NCBI GenBank assembly: GCA_046590705.1
Contig: JBKJUK010000276.1
Span: 1 to 29,314, forward strand
From: JBKJUK01 sp046590705
GTDB taxonomy: Bacteria > Acidobacteriota > Thermoanaerobaculia > Gp7-AA8
DNA: 29,314 nucleotides
Reading direction: 5' to 3'
In this document: one piece after another, positions 13,603 to 23,700 of the stretch
How the letters are laid out: the number at the start of each line of letters is the position of its first letter
How positions within the stretch are numbered: the first letter of the stretch is position 1
Notes under the pieces: model-generated
The model's input: the letters and a program-made list of their open reading frames with translations, nothing else
Database searches by the model: none
What the model was told of the DNA's origin: nothing
Program-made: the position numbers and the translations under genes

Positions 13603-16296
13603 CTACTGCGATGCACCGACCGCAGCTCCCAGGATCTCCCGCATTGCCGCGGGCGCCTGAGCGAGCGCTTCGTCCAGCTTCGCAGCGTCTCTGCCTCCAG
13701 CCTGCGCCAGATCGGCTTTTCCACCGCCCTTCCCCCCGATGAACGGAGCGAGTTTCTGGATCAGTTGGTGCGCGGAGATCCGCTCGGTCACATCCTGAGT
13801 GACGGCAGCAAGAAGGGTGGTCTTCCCTTCCGTCGCGCTGGCAATGAGAACGACGCCGCTCTTCACCTTGTGACGAAACGTATCGGCAAGATTTCGCAGG
13901 TCACCACCTGAAACATCATCCACTCGGCGGGCCAGCAACCTCACTCCCTCGATCTCCACGATCTGGTCGTCGGCCTGCGCGGAGTTACCTGAAGATGGTC
14001 CTCCGGAGGCAAGCTTCATCTTCGCAGCGCGAAGCTCTTTCTCCAGCGTCTTCTGCTTCTCCTGCAGCGCCATCACCATGGCCGGAACTTCCTTGATCGG
14101 TACATTCAGCGTGGTCTGCAGCGCGCGCAGTGACGAATCGATTCCCTGCAGATACTCTACGGCTCCTCTTCCTGTGAGGGCTTCGATGCGCCGCACTCCA
14201 GCTGCTAGAGAGCGATCTGCCACAATCTTGAAGAGTCCGATGTCACCGGTTCGATTCACATGGCATCCGCCGCAGAACTCACTCGAATAACCGCCCGCGG
14301 AGACGACGCGAACATTCTCTCCGTACTTTTCACCGAACATGGAGACTGCGCCACTCTGACGAGCCTCGCTGATCGGCATGACCTTCTTCGATACTTCGTG
14401 GTTCATGCGGATCTGTTCATTGACAACCTGCTCGATCTGCCGGATCTGATTCTCGTCGAGTGATTTGCTCCAGGTGTAGTCGAAGCGCATGCGATCGGGG
14501 GCGACCAGCGAACCGGCCTGCTGCACAGTTTCACCCAGAAGATCTTTCAGGGCCTTGTGCAGCAGATGTGTGGCGGTATGGTTGGCTGTCGTGTCCAGCC
14601 GCTCGGACGAAACCGAGGCGGTTACGTTGCTTCCGAGCTTAAGGGTTCCGTCTAAAACGCGGACGCGAAGTACGATCAGATCACCAACCTGACGCTGCGT
14701 ATCAGTCACCTCCGCTCTGCCGCCATCCCAGACCAGAGTGCCTTTGTCCGCGACCTGCCCACCACCTTCAGCATAAAAGGGCGTCGGCGATACGACGATC
14801 TCTGCTTCCGCGTCGCAGGCGATCTGCTCTGCTTCGACTCCCGCCGCGAGAATCGCAACCACCTTCGTCGGAACGTCGCTGGTTTGATCGTAGCCTACAA
14901 ATTCAGATGGTCCGACACGCTCAGCAATTCTGGCGAACACCGCTGCGTCGGTCGTGTTCTGAAACTTTGAGGAAGCCTTGGCCTTCGTGCGGGCAACGGT
15001 CATCAGTTCTTCGAAGCCCTGGCGGTCGATGGTGACGCCTTCTTCTTCGCCAAACTCGGAAATGAGATCGACCGGGATGCCGAAGGTGTCATACAACCGG
15101 AACACTTCTTCGCCACCCAGCACGCGCTCTCCACGCCGTCGGACATCGTCGAAGACCTGCCCGATCCTCTCCATTCCCACGCTCAGCGTTTTCGAGAACC
15201 GCTCCTCTTCGGATTCCAGCGTCTGCAGAATCGCTGCTCTTCGCTGCACGAGTTCCGAGTAGATCGACATGGCCGAGATCACGGAGTCGACCAGCTGAGA
15301 GAGAAGCACTGGATTCTGCAGCTTTCTCCCGAACCGAATCGCCCGCCGAATGATGCGGCGCAGCACGTAGCCTCGACCTTCGTTCGACGGTATGACTCCG
15401 TCGGCGATGAGAAAAGTCGCCGATCTGGCATGATCGGCCAGCACTCGCATGGCCGTATCCGCTTCGCTCTCGAACGAAGCTGTGTACTTTGTACCGCTCA
15501 GCGACTCGATGCGCGAGAGGATCGGAACGAAAAGATCGGTGTCGTAATTGGACGCCGCGTTCTGCAGGATGGAGACGACCCTTTCCAGCCCGGCCCCTGT
15601 GTCGACGGACGGTGCCGGAAGCGGCGTGAGTCGCCCGGAGGCATCGCGGTCGTACTGCATGAAGACCAGATTCCAGACTTCCATGGTGTCGTCGCCTTCA
15701 CCGTTCACCAGCGAAGGCAGATTCTTCGACAGATCCTCACCGCGGTAGTAGTGAATCTCGGAGCAGGGACCGCATGGGCCGGTGTCGCCCATCGACCAGA
15801 AGTTATCTTTCTTGCCGAACCTGAGAATGCGATCAGGTGAGGCACCTGCAGCAATCCAAAGCTGCACGGCTTCCTCGTCAGCTGGAACAATTCCATCACC
15901 CTCGAACACCGAGAACCAGAGTCGCTCTACTTCGAACCCGTAGGTCTTGGTGAACAGATCCCAGGCGAACTGAATCGCATCTCGCTTGAAGTAGTCACCA
16001 AACGAAAAGTTGCCGAGCATCTCAAAAAACGTGTGGTGCCGGGCGGTACGTCCGACGTTCTCGAGATCGTTGTGCTTTCCACCGGCACGAACACATTTCT
16101 GCGACGTCGTGGCGCGGCTGTAATCCCTCTTCTCACGTCCAAGAAAAGAATCTTTGAATTGGTTCATCCCGGCGTTCGTGAAGAGCAGAGTGGGGTCCCC
16201 TGCTGGGACGAGAGAAGAACTCTCGACTCGTCGATGATCCCTGCTCTCGAAAAAGCGAAGAAACTCTTCGCGGACATGGTCGGTGGTCCAGTTCAT
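13603..16296 (-). CDS. alaS: Alanyl-tRNA synthetase
   Basis: An 897-residue cytoplasmic class II synthetase that charges tRNA-Ala. It carries the full bacterial domain set. The catalytic core starts at the N-terminus (motif 1 region SSSLVPAGDPTLLFTNAGMNQFK; RHHTFFEMLGNFSFGDYFK; motif 3 GAGLERV near 236-241). The editing domain has zinc-binding HTATH (H573, H577) and C675/H679 in FCGGCH. A C-terminal oligomerisation domain follows, ending in a Gly/Lys/Ala-rich segment (FIGGKGGGKADLAQAGG) and a final helix. All motifs are intact. The ATG at 16296 has AAGGA 6 bases upstream; a TTG one codon earlier is unlikely. It follows recX by 65 bases on the same strand. Confidence 0.97.
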   Translation of the reverse strand: MNWTTDHVREEFLRFFESRDHRRVESSSLVPAGDPTLLFTNAGMNQFKDSFLGREKRDYSRATTSQKCVRAGGKHNDLENVGRTARHHTFFEMLGNFSFGDYFKRDAIQFAWDLFTKTYGFEVERLWFSVFEGDGIVPADEEAVQLWIAAGASPDRILRFGKKDNFWSMGDTGPCGPCSEIHYYRGEDLSKNLPSLVNGEGDDTMEVWNLVFMQYDRDASGRLTPLPAPSVDTGAGLERVVSILQNAASNYDTDLFVPILSRIESLSGTKYTASFESEADTAMRVLADHARSATFLIADGVIPSNEGRGYVLRRIIRRAIRFGRKLQNPVLLSQLVDSVISAMSIYSELVQRRAAILQTLESEEERFSKTLSVGMERIGQVFDDVRRRGERVLGGEEVFRLYDTFGIPVDLISEFGEEEGVTIDRQGFEELMTVARTKAKASSKFQNTTDAAVFARIAERVGPSEFVGYDQTSDVPTKVVAILAAGVEAEQIACDAEAEIVVSPTPFYAEGGGQVADKGTLVWDGGRAEVTDTQRQVGDLIVLRVRVLDGTLKLGSNVTASVSSERLDTTANHTATHLLHKALKDLLGETVQQAGSLVAPDRMRFDYTWSKSLDENQIRQIEQVVNEQIRMNHEVSKKVMPISEARQSGAVSMFGEKYGENVRVVSAGGYSSEFCGGCHVNRTGDIGLFKIVADRSLAAGVRRIEALTGRGAVEYLQGIDSSLRALQTTLNVPIKEVPAMVMALQEKQKTLEKELRAAKMKLASGGPSSGNSAQADDQIVEIEGVRLLARRVDDVSGGDLRNLADTFRHKVKSGVVLIASATEGKTTLLAAVTQDVTERISAHQLIQKLAPFIGGKGGGKADLAQAGGRDAAKLDEALAQAPAAMREILGAAVGASQ

Positions 16297-16361
16297 CAAT
16301 AATCCTTTTGTTTCTAAGCGTCGTGCGACATCAGCTATGCAGCGTGCGGCAACCGGATAAA

Positions 16362-16892
16362 TCAGTCCCGGGAGGCTCGCTGACGGATTGTCATCTCGAC
16401 TGCGCTGGCGACATTGCCATACGCGTATCCCTGTTTCAACAGAAAGCTGGTCAGTTTGTTTCTTCCCTCGTCGGTGATGAGCACTTCTGCTCCGTACCGC
16501 CGCTCGAGCGCCCTGGCCTTCTTCTCGGTGGCGCGGGCTAGATGTTCAGCCTCCGGCTCGTCCACCACAGCACTGGCGATGCCGTCCCGCACCGTGGTCT
16601 GTTCAACGCCCAGAGCAGCCAGCTCCATGGAGATCCGAGCCACTCCGCGCTGCTTGCGGAGCCTGGTGCGAGCAAAGGCCTCGGCAAAACGTCGATCGTC
16701 CAGCCACTTCTCAGCGATCAGGCGCTCGAGAGCCGAGAGAATCACCTCCGGGAGATACCCACGCTGTTGCAGGCGCCGCTGCAACTCCAGTCTGCTCCGG
16801 AAGCGAAACTCGAGGAGACGCATGGCCGACTGATAGCAAAGTTCGCCGTCGGCCGCCTCCGACGAGTCAGGATCGAGCCGCCGATTCTTCAT
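16362..16892 (-). CDS. recX: Regulatory protein RecX
   Basis: A 176-residue RecX-family protein, a cytoplasmic modulator that binds RecA filaments and limits recombinase activity. The typical tandem three-helix repeats are visible: SAMRLLEFRFRSRLELQRRLQQRGY, LIAEKWLDDRRFAEAFARTRLRKQRGVARISMELAALGV, and ITDEGRNKLTSFLLKQGYAYGNVASAVE. The recX-alaS order matches the recA-recX-alaS neighbourhood known from many bacteria, but recA is not upstream here; a REP-A pair and pilT are. The ATG at 16892 is chosen because the longer frame to 16925 only adds unconserved residues. No ribosome-binding site is seen; a TACAAT hexamer ends 8 bases upstream. Confidence 0.9.
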   Translation of the reverse strand: MKNRRLDPDSSEAADGELCYQSAMRLLEFRFRSRLELQRRLQQRGYLPEVILSALERLIAEKWLDDRRFAEAFARTRLRKQRGVARISMELAALGVEQTTVRDGIASAVVDEPEAEHLARATEKKARALERRYGAEVLITDEGRNKLTSFLLKQGYAYGNVASAVEMTIRQRASRD

Positions 16893-16900
16893 CAGGCAGC

Positions 16901-16906
16901 ATTGTA
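16901..16906 (-). promoter_or_regulatory. -10-like TACAAT at the recX start
   Basis: TACAAT on the minus strand ends 8 bases before the ATG at 16892, so the transcript would have almost no leader. No clear -35 is visible. Confidence 0.3.
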
Positions 16907-16945
16907 GCGAGTTGCGTGAGGCCATCCTGATGGGACTGTGGACCT

Positions 16946-17112
16946 GTGTGGCACAGGCAATCCTGCCTGTGACGCGACGAACTGAGTTCGAAGGACGATT
17001 CGTTCCCTGTCACCGACGACTCCCGTGCTCTTCTTCGACGACATGCGTGACAAGAAGTAATGGGTAGGGAAGTTACTCCCTCGCCACACAGGCAGGATTG
17101 CCTGTGCTCCAC
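16946..17112. repeat. REP-A inverted repeat pair, copy 2
   Basis: The arms at about 16946-16971 and 17085-17112 share the CACAGGCAATCCTGCCTGTG core with the pair at 581-687, again in inverted orientation and again with a GTGGAGC-type flank. The spacer here is longer (about 113 bases against 47) and unrelated. It fills the gap between recX and the 3' end of pilT. Confidence 0.85.
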
Positions 17113-17190
17113 CGCGCCCCCGTATCCAATTAGAGCACCAGATCGCGGGCGCGCGCAACACGCCCCTACTCGGTGCCACTTCCAGCCTTC

Positions 17191-18369
17191 CTAGACCGTA
17201 TTCGAAAAGTCGAACGGTGACTCATCCGAGAAGGGATCATTATTGTCGCTGGTGACGGACAGTTTTGCGTCCATCTCCTCTCGAGCAATATCGGATGTCG
17301 ACTGAATACCCTGGATCTTGAGCTTGAACTCGTCCGGATTACTGGCGCGGCGCAATGCTTCATCGAGCGTGATCAGACCATTCTTGTACAGCGTGTAGAT
17401 CGACTGATCGAAGGTCTGCATGCCGTACTGCGACGTGCCTGCGGCGATGGCGTCCTTGATGAGCTTGGTCTTTTCCTTGTTCTCGATACAGTCGCGGACG
17501 TAGTTGGTGGTGATGAGGACTTCGGCTGCAGGCACGCGTCCGAGACCGTCTGCGCGCGGCAGCAGACGAAGGGAAACGACCGCTTTGAGAACAGCCGCGA
17601 GCTGCAGGCGAATCTGCTTCTGCTGATGTGGAGGGAAGACCGAGATGATTCGGTTGATGGTTTCGGTGGCGTCCATGGTATGCAGCGTAGAGAGCACGAG
17701 ATGTCCAGTCTCGGCTGCGGTCAGTGCGGTTTCGATCGTTTCGTAGTCACGCATTTCACCGACCAGAATGACGTCAGGGTCCTGGCGAAGCGCCGAACGG
17801 AGAGCCTGCGAGAAGGTCTTGGTGTCCACCTCGACCTCGCGCTGATTCACGATGGATTTCTTGTCGCGATGCAGAAACTCGATCGGGTCCTCAACGGTGA
17901 TGATGTGCTCGGTCCGATGCGCGTTGATGTAGTCGATCATTGCCGCAAGGGTGGTCGACTTGCCTGAACCTGTGGTCCCCGTGCAGAGAATCAGCCCGCG
18001 ACGTTCCTCGCAGATCTTCTCGATCACAGTGGGAAGCATCAGCTCACGAACGGAGAGAATTTTGACAGGAATGACTCGGAGAACCAGTCCCACCGTCCCC
18101 CGCTGTTGGAAAATGTTGCACCGGAAACGCCCGAGGCCCGGCACTGAATAGGCGAAGTCGATCTCGTAGTTGTTTTTGAATTTCTCTTTCTGTCTCGACG
18201 ACATCATGGAGAAGGCCATGGCAATCGTATCTTCCTGCATGAGACGCTTGAGCTCGACGAGCGGCGTCAATTCACCGTCGACACGAATGACCGGATGCGA
18301 GCCGACCTTGATGTGAAGGTCTGAAGCGCGCCGTTCAGCGGCGATTTTCAGGAGATCATTGATATGCAC
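17191..18369 (-). CDS. pilT: Type IV pilus retraction ATPase PilT
   Basis: A 392-residue hexameric ATPase of the secretion-ATPase family that powers pilus retraction and twitching motility at the inner membrane. The N-terminal PAS-like domain starts INDLLKIAAERRASDLHIKVGSHPVIRVDGEL. Walker A GTTGSGKST lies at 131-139, the Asp-box region at IITVEDPIEF (156-165), Walker B ILVGEMRD at 201-208, and the His-box GHLVLSTLHT at 222-231. The C-terminal tail after about residue 345 is acidic and Ser-rich and seems specific to this lineage. PilU-like function cannot be excluded. The start is GTG with GAGG 6 bases upstream. No other pilus gene is adjacent. Confidence 0.95.
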   Translation of the reverse strand: MHINDLLKIAAERRASDLHIKVGSHPVIRVDGELTPLVELKRLMQEDTIAMAFSMMSSRQKEKFKNNYEIDFAYSVPGLGRFRCNIFQQRGTVGLVLRVIPVKILSVRELMLPTVIEKICEERRGLILCTGTTGSGKSTTLAAMIDYINAHRTEHIITVEDPIEFLHRDKKSIVNQREVEVDTKTFSQALRSALRQDPDVILVGEMRDYETIETALTAAETGHLVLSTLHTMDATETINRIISVFPPHQQKQIRLQLAAVLKAVVSLRLLPRADGLGRVPAAEVLITTNYVRDCIENKEKTKLIKDAIAAGTSQYGMQTFDQSIYTLYKNGLITLDEALRRASNPDEFKLKIQGIQSTSDIAREEMDAKLSVTSDNNDPFSDESPFDFSNTV

Positions 18370-18520
18370 GAAGCACCTCGGAGAGAAGTCATAGACACGA
18401 TTGTCAGGATGCCGCTGATTTTAGCGCGATTCGTCCGGGTGAGCGAATGACGGACACTGTTGTGATGGTTAGCTCCCGTCGATTTCAGGTACCGGCACCA
18501 ATCTTTCAAAGGGACGGGCA

Positions 18521-19198
18521 ATGCTGAAGAGAAAGCGTACAGACCTGCCGTTGCAGTGCATCGAAGTCGGTCCAGCAAGCGGTGGGGCCGGTGACGGGCT
18601 GATCGTCGCGATTCATGGGAGAGGAAGCGATTCGGAAGATCTGGCCGACCTGGTTCCCATGCTCGATCCGTCGCAACGATTCCGGTTCATTTTTCCGAAC
18701 GCTCCCCGGCCCTTCGAAACATCACCCGGATACACCTATGGCTTTAGCTGGTTCACCGGCTGGCCCGCCGAAACGAAATCGATTCAGGAATCGCGCAAGC
18801 TGGTCGCCGAGACACTGACCGCACTGCAGAATGAGTACGGCCTCGACGACAGCCGCACCATACTGTCCGGATTCTCGCAGGGCGGTCTGATGGCCCTCGA
18901 CGTCGGCTTCCGCCGACCGTCACCACTGGCCGGAATCGTGGTCATGAGCGGCGCGCTCTACGAAGTCGAACTACCCAATCTACGCAGCGACCAACCGGTG
19001 CTGATCGTCCACGGAGTCAACGACAACGTCATTCCCGTACTGGCAGCACGCCGGCTGCGAAGCGTACTCGCCGAGCATGGAAACGAGGCTGAGTATCACG
19101 AGTTCCGCATGGGGCACGAGGTGAGTCAGCAATCGATCGCCGCAGTAGCAGAGTTCGTCCACCGCAAGCTGAAGACCGCAACAGATACCGCGCACTGA
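18521..19198 (+). CDS. Alpha/beta hydrolase, carboxylesterase/phospholipase family
   Basis: A 225-residue cytoplasmic hydrolase of the Abhydrolase_2 type (small carboxylesterases and acyl-protein thioesterase relatives). The oxyanion-side motif is IHGRGSDSED, the nucleophile S119 lies in GFSQGG, D168 in HGVNDNVIP and H199 in RMGHEVS, giving a complete Ser-Asp-His triad. The length fits the family. The real substrate is unknown; family members hydrolyse short-chain esters or lysophospholipids. AAGGGAC lies a few bases before the ATG. It is divergent from pilT. A strong hairpin follows at 19223-19242. Confidence 0.9.
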   Translation: MLKRKRTDLPLQCIEVGPASGGAGDGLIVAIHGRGSDSEDLADLVPMLDPSQRFRFIFPNAPRPFETSPGYTYGFSWFTGWPAETKSIQESRKLVAETLTALQNEYGLDDSRTILSGFSQGGLMALDVGFRRPSPLAGIVVMSGALYEVELPNLRSDQPVLIVHGVNDNVIPVLAARRLRSVLAEHGNEAEYHEFRMGHEVSQQSIAAVAEFVHRKLKTATDTAH

Positions 19199-19222
19199 TT
19201 GACGATGATCAGACAGCTGTAG

Positions 19223-19242
19223 GGACGCGTAGCAACGCGTCC
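19223..19242. repeat. Perfect 8-bp hairpin after the esterase gene
   Basis: GGACGCGT-agca-ACGCGTCC begins 25 bases after the esterase stop. No T-run follows. It may act as a transcript-end stem or be a short REP-type sequence. Confidence 0.5.
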
Positions 19243-19359
19243 GCAACCCTCGGCCGAACGTTCAATGATCGCGGTTTGCGGTCCGGACAAATCGCAGCAG
19301 CACCTCTCCGGTTTCCGTACCATGCAGACAAAGATTCGTAGTCATAGGAGAGGTGACGC

Positions 19360-19917
19360 ATGGGGATCGTATGGTTAGTCTCGTTATGCTCCGCGGCCCT
19401 CTGTGCGGCGACGGTGATCGCGCATAGGAAGAACCTGGTCAGCGCTCCGTTAAGCTGGCAGCTTCTGGCGTGGTCGGGTATTCCGTTTTCGCTTGGCGGC
19501 CTGGTTTTCGTGCTTCGGTTCTGGAAACCAACAGCAGGACCGTACCTCGCCAACCATGTCTATCCTCTCGGCCCGTACCTGAATACATGGCAAGTTTCAT
19601 TCGGCTTCGCATGGCTCGCGTTCGGCGTGCTGTTCTTCGTCCTGGCGGTTCAAGGCGATCGGAACTGGCGCACCTGGTGGGCTCTCGTTGTCACCTGGAT
19701 TCTCGTGTGGCTACCACATGGCATCATCGGAATCGGATTTGCCGCCGCAGGCACGAACCAACCGAGTGTCCGCCTATATCAAGACTGGGCCTCACATTTC
19801 ACTGGGTTGGTAGTGCTGGCGGTCGATTCGGTTGCACTGCTGACGCATTTCGGGCTCGCGCTGGCTGGCTTTGGCCTCGCGGCTCGCGACCTCTGGCGAG
19901 GCAAATCGCGAAGCTGA
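19360..19917 (+). CDS. Multi-pass membrane protein, family unknown
   Basis: A 185-residue integral membrane protein with about five hydrophobic segments (approximately residues 3-20, 33-53, 77-98, 104-128 and 146-172) and a short basic C-terminus (RDLWRGKSRS). The central loop is rich in Pro, Tyr and Trp (RFWKPTAGPYLANHVYPLGPYLNTW). I do not recognise the family and assign no function. The start is well supported by AGGAGAGGTG a few bases before the ATG. It is followed by a REP-B pair. Confidence 0.75.
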   Translation: MGIVWLVSLCSAALCAATVIAHRKNLVSAPLSWQLLAWSGIPFSLGGLVFVLRFWKPTAGPYLANHVYPLGPYLNTWQVSFGFAWLAFGVLFFVLAVQGDRNWRTWWALVVTWILVWLPHGIIGIGFAAAGTNQPSVRLYQDWASHFTGLVVLAVDSVALLTHFGLALAGFGLAARDLWRGKSRS

Positions 19918-19930
19918 TGGCTCGCATCTC

Positions 19931-20032
19931 GTGGCCGGAGTTTTCAACTCCGGTTTGTGCCAGATGACTGCGAATGCGATGGCAACATCACCGTCTCGAG
20001 ACGACCCGAAGGTGAATGAAAACCTCGGCCCA
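19931..20032. repeat. REP-B inverted repeat pair, copy 2 (degenerate)
   Basis: The left arm 19931-19953 reads GTGGCCGGAGTTTTCAACTC and onward, closely matching the REP-B arm at 5490-5514. The right arm (about 20007-20032) is an inverted copy interrupted by a few extra bases (CCGAAGGTGAATGAAAAC). It lies between the membrane protein and the VOC gene. Confidence 0.65.
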
Positions 20033-20090
20033 CCAAGTAAGGCAGACCGGCACTTCGTGACCGGAGCCTGGCGCGGCGCGTACCCCGCAT

Positions 20091-20447
20091 CTACTGTACG
20101 AAAATGAGTAACACCCCTGTCGGATCCCAGATGTGAAGAACGAGCGCGTCCTCGACAGCTTCAGGCGGCTTGAAACGGACATTTTCGAAATCAGCGCTTC
20201 CCGCGATTCTCCGCGCCTGCTGATGCCAGGCCTCCACATCGTCGACGCCGATGACGACCATGAAGTTCTCGGCCCATTCCTTCACGTAATAGTTCTGCAA
20301 TCGAAATCGATTTCCATCGAGTTCGAAATCGGCAGTTCCACCCCATCCCTCAGACATCTCGAACCCCATCGCCAGGTAGAAACGCTTCGACTTTTCGAAG
20401 TCTTTCGCAGGCATGTACACCTTGAAATCTTTGATCGACAGCGACAT
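20091..20447 (-). CDS. VOC-family (glyoxalase/bleomycin-resistance fold) protein
   Basis: A 118-residue protein of the vicinal-oxygen-chelate superfamily with one pair of beta-alpha-beta-beta-beta units. The first is IKDFKVYMPAKDFEKSKRFYLAMGFEMSEGWGGTADFELDGNRFRLQNYY; the second begins FMVVIGVDDVEAWHQQARRI and ends LVLHIWDPTGVLLIFVQ. The usual metal-ligand histidine and glutamate positions are not clearly kept, so it may bind a ligand without metal chemistry. The substrate is unknown. The ATG at 20447 is supported by AAGGAG 7 bases upstream; an in-frame start at 20465 is less likely. Confidence 0.85.
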   Translation of the reverse strand: MSLSIKDFKVYMPAKDFEKSKRFYLAMGFEMSEGWGGTADFELDGNRFRLQNYYVKEWAENFMVVIGVDDVEAWHQQARRIAGSADFENVRFKPPEAVEDALVLHIWDPTGVLLIFVQ

Positions 20448-20716
20448 CCATGAACTCCTTCCCATTCGTCGCCGAACAGCCGTCGATGCACCACAACTTG
20501 ACTGATCTTCAGCATTGACGTCTTATTTTGGCCTGTCATCAGTTTCTGGCCATACGGAAAGCCGCCGACAGACCAGATGGACGGCGGGCGTGACCATTGG
20601 TGCCGGGATTGTCATCAGCTCCGACTCCGAACATGCGGCGTCTGACGCGCCGTTGGCGTTGTGACTCCTGTTGAATCGCGATCCCCGGACGTGGCCCTCC
20701 ATGCTACCGGTAGCTG
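20448..20716. other. Gap of 269 bases without recognised features
   Basis: Between the VOC gene start and the 3' end of the giant surface-protein gene. No gene, strong hairpin or clear promoter was recognised; short minus-strand frames here lack family features. Confidence 0.5.
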
Positions 20717-23700
20717 TCATCGTCGCGGTGCGCGCAACCTTTTCCCCTGCTTGTTGCCGAAACTGAGGTTGATGGTCTGACCAGGCAGGGCAGTCACTGT
20801 CTGGGGATTCGGCGTGGTCGGTGTCCAGCCGGGCTGGAGCACTTCGGTAATGGTGTGCGGGCCTGGAGGCACGGCCAGGCAAGTCGGCAGCTTCCCTGCG
20901 GAATTGGTGGTGATGGCGCCAATCTGAATGCCGCTGGAATTCGAAACATTGAAGGTCCAGGCAGGAAGCTGAGGCTCACCTGTGTCCTTCGATCCGTTCC
21001 CGTTGGGGTCCTCGAACTTGGTCACACAGATGATGCCCGAACGGCACTTACCCCCGGAACCGGCGTTGGAGATACTCTGGACCTCTGCCTGCGTGAGGGC
21101 TCGGCCGAAGATCTCCAGTTCGTCGATCGCAATCTCACATCGGCTTCCGAGCGGGCGAATCTGACCAATCCACAGCGGTACGGTGCTCATGACAGGTGCC
21201 GCGGCTGCCGGAAACGTTGCCCCTGTCGGGACTCCGTTTAAGTAAAACGTGCCCACTCCAGTGGATGCATTTACGGTGACCGCGACATGAAACCACGAGC
21301 CAGTGTTTGTAACTGGATTCGCATTGGCAGTAAAGGATGTGCTACTGGTGAACGTTGATCCGTTCACCCGCAGCTTGATGACGGCGCTGCCCGCTGTCGG
21401 CTGTTCGAGGTACAAGGCGTACCCGGTGTTCGTACTCGTATCGAATTTATCCACGATCGGGGACAGGAATCCGGGGCCACAGCCAACCGCTCTGACCCAG
21501 GCGTCGATCGAAAAACTGCCTACGATGAAGTTGAGGTCATTCTGAAGGGGAACCGCGATGTACGGCTGCCCGGTGAAGTACAGCGCCCCACCCACCTGCC
21601 CCGCCACAGGCCTTGGGCCCGCTCCTGCGCCCGTTCCCAATGGCCCCGGCACCGGTGTCCCAAGGTTATTGACGAAGGTACCGCCGGTCTGGGGTGCTAT
21701 ATCGTTGATGACGGTGGCACCCTGCAGCTCATCCAGCGGATACCAGACCACCATGGTCCGCGGCGGAGCGACACAACAGCCTGGCAGAGTGATGCACTGC
21801 CTGACTTCACACACGACGCCGCCTGGACCCACCAGCCTTACGTTGAAACAGACGGTCGTTCCCGACACGACGCCCGGGCCACTGATCGTCACCGAGACCG
21901 TCGTCGAGGCGCCAGGTGCCAGCGGCGGAATCGCAATCGAACCGGGCGTGAGGATCATATTCATGGGAGAGATCGCAGAAAGATTGATCGCTGAGACGGT
22001 CGCGCTCGAAAAGTTCGTCACCGTAAACGTGTGCGTGAACGAGTTGTTTGCATTGCAACTGGTCGAAGGGTTACTTACCTGCAGGCAGCAGAGACCGGCG
22101 CTGGCTACGGCGGCGTAATCGTTCACGCCACCGCTGGATTCGCGCTCCCCGTCCGGCAGCCCGGAAGTGCCAGGCGTGGGAGAGTTCGTGGTGTTCACCG
22201 TGGTGCCCTGGATTCCAGGGAGACTCGTCCAGGTGACCTTTGCGCTGTTTAACAGTTGACTGCAGTCGAGGCATTTCAGCGACGCTGAATACTGCAGTGT
22301 TACCGAGCCATTCACCGGGATGCTGCCGACCGTCAGAAGTAGATTGGATCCCAGGGTACTGTTCATGAGTCCTGTGACCGCGCCGCTGGTATTGATTTGA
22401 ACGTTGCTCAGGTTCGTCAGGCAGGCTGGAAGGGAGTCGGTGAGCCGCACGTCGAACGCTGTGGCCGTTCCATTGTTCGAAAGCGTGATCGTATACGCGA
22501 CGGCTGCGCCGATCGTCATTGAAGGGGCTGCCGCGATCTTGGTCATCGCGATATTCGGTTCCACCACGACCGCCGCAACGCTGTTCGCTGCTACCTGCTG
22601 ACCATTCACGAGAACGGCGAAGCTGTTAATGCGCGCGGCTCCGTTCTGGTTCGACGCGCTGTTGCAAACTAGCGCGTTGAATTCGAGAACGATGAGCTCC
22701 TGGGTCGCATTATTGTTCGAGTTGGTGACGTTGCCGAAGTCGAACAGCGGACTGCCACCTGCACAGTTGAAAGGGCCACCGGTAACGATCGGGACGGCAC
22801 TGCTCGCGGTGATTCCACTCGTGATCGTTGTGACAATCGCGGTCCCGGGAAGATAGCTCAGACCGGCAGGCAGAAACTCCTGCAGTTTGTAGTTGTTCGG
22901 CGAGACGCTCTCCGGCACGACCACCTCGAGCCGGTATCGCACAACCTCACCGATCGCGAGTTGTTCAGGCGAGACCGGCGCGCCCGAAGGCGTGCCCGCT
23001 GTGTGCGATTCGGAGGTCGTTTTGATGAGCTTCGTCGCGCGGGGCAGAACGCAGAGCTGTCCTGTGTCCTGAAACGGTCCGCCGAAATTGCCGCCTACGA
23101 AATCCGGTCCACCAGGGGTCGAACTATAACTGTCGACCTTGGCGATGTTGTCGCAGCAGCGCGGCTTGATCTCCCTTATGACGCAGGCATCGAATGTAAT
23201 CACCACGATGTTCGATCCACTCGAGTTCAGGCCAGGCAGCGGGTTCTGCAGCGTGATGGGATTGTTCCCGTTGAGAAAACCGCTGCCGGCAGTAAACGGT
23301 AGCGGAGCACCGGTGCCATCGGTGACACAGAAGGTCGCGAAATTCGGATCGAAGCACTCGAGGTTGCTTGACGCGTCGAGCGGGAAAATATCTCGCAGTT
23401 TGATGTCGTACGCAGGAGATCCACCCCTGTTCTCGACGACGATCGCGAAGGTGATGCAGTCGTATGCGTCCAGACCGGAAACATTGCTATTGATGGGGGT
23501 GACAGCAAGGTTCGCCGAATTGATCGTTCCGCTGAAACGCCGGCAACTGGAACCGGGAAGGGAGAATGGGACGGGTCCGACCTGCGTTGGTGAGAAGACC
23601 GCATTTTGCGTGTTGCCGGCGACAACGCCTTTGGTGATCCGCAATACGGGTTCCCTTACGTGCACCTGCGCGATCGCGGTCTGACAGATGGTCACGCCGA

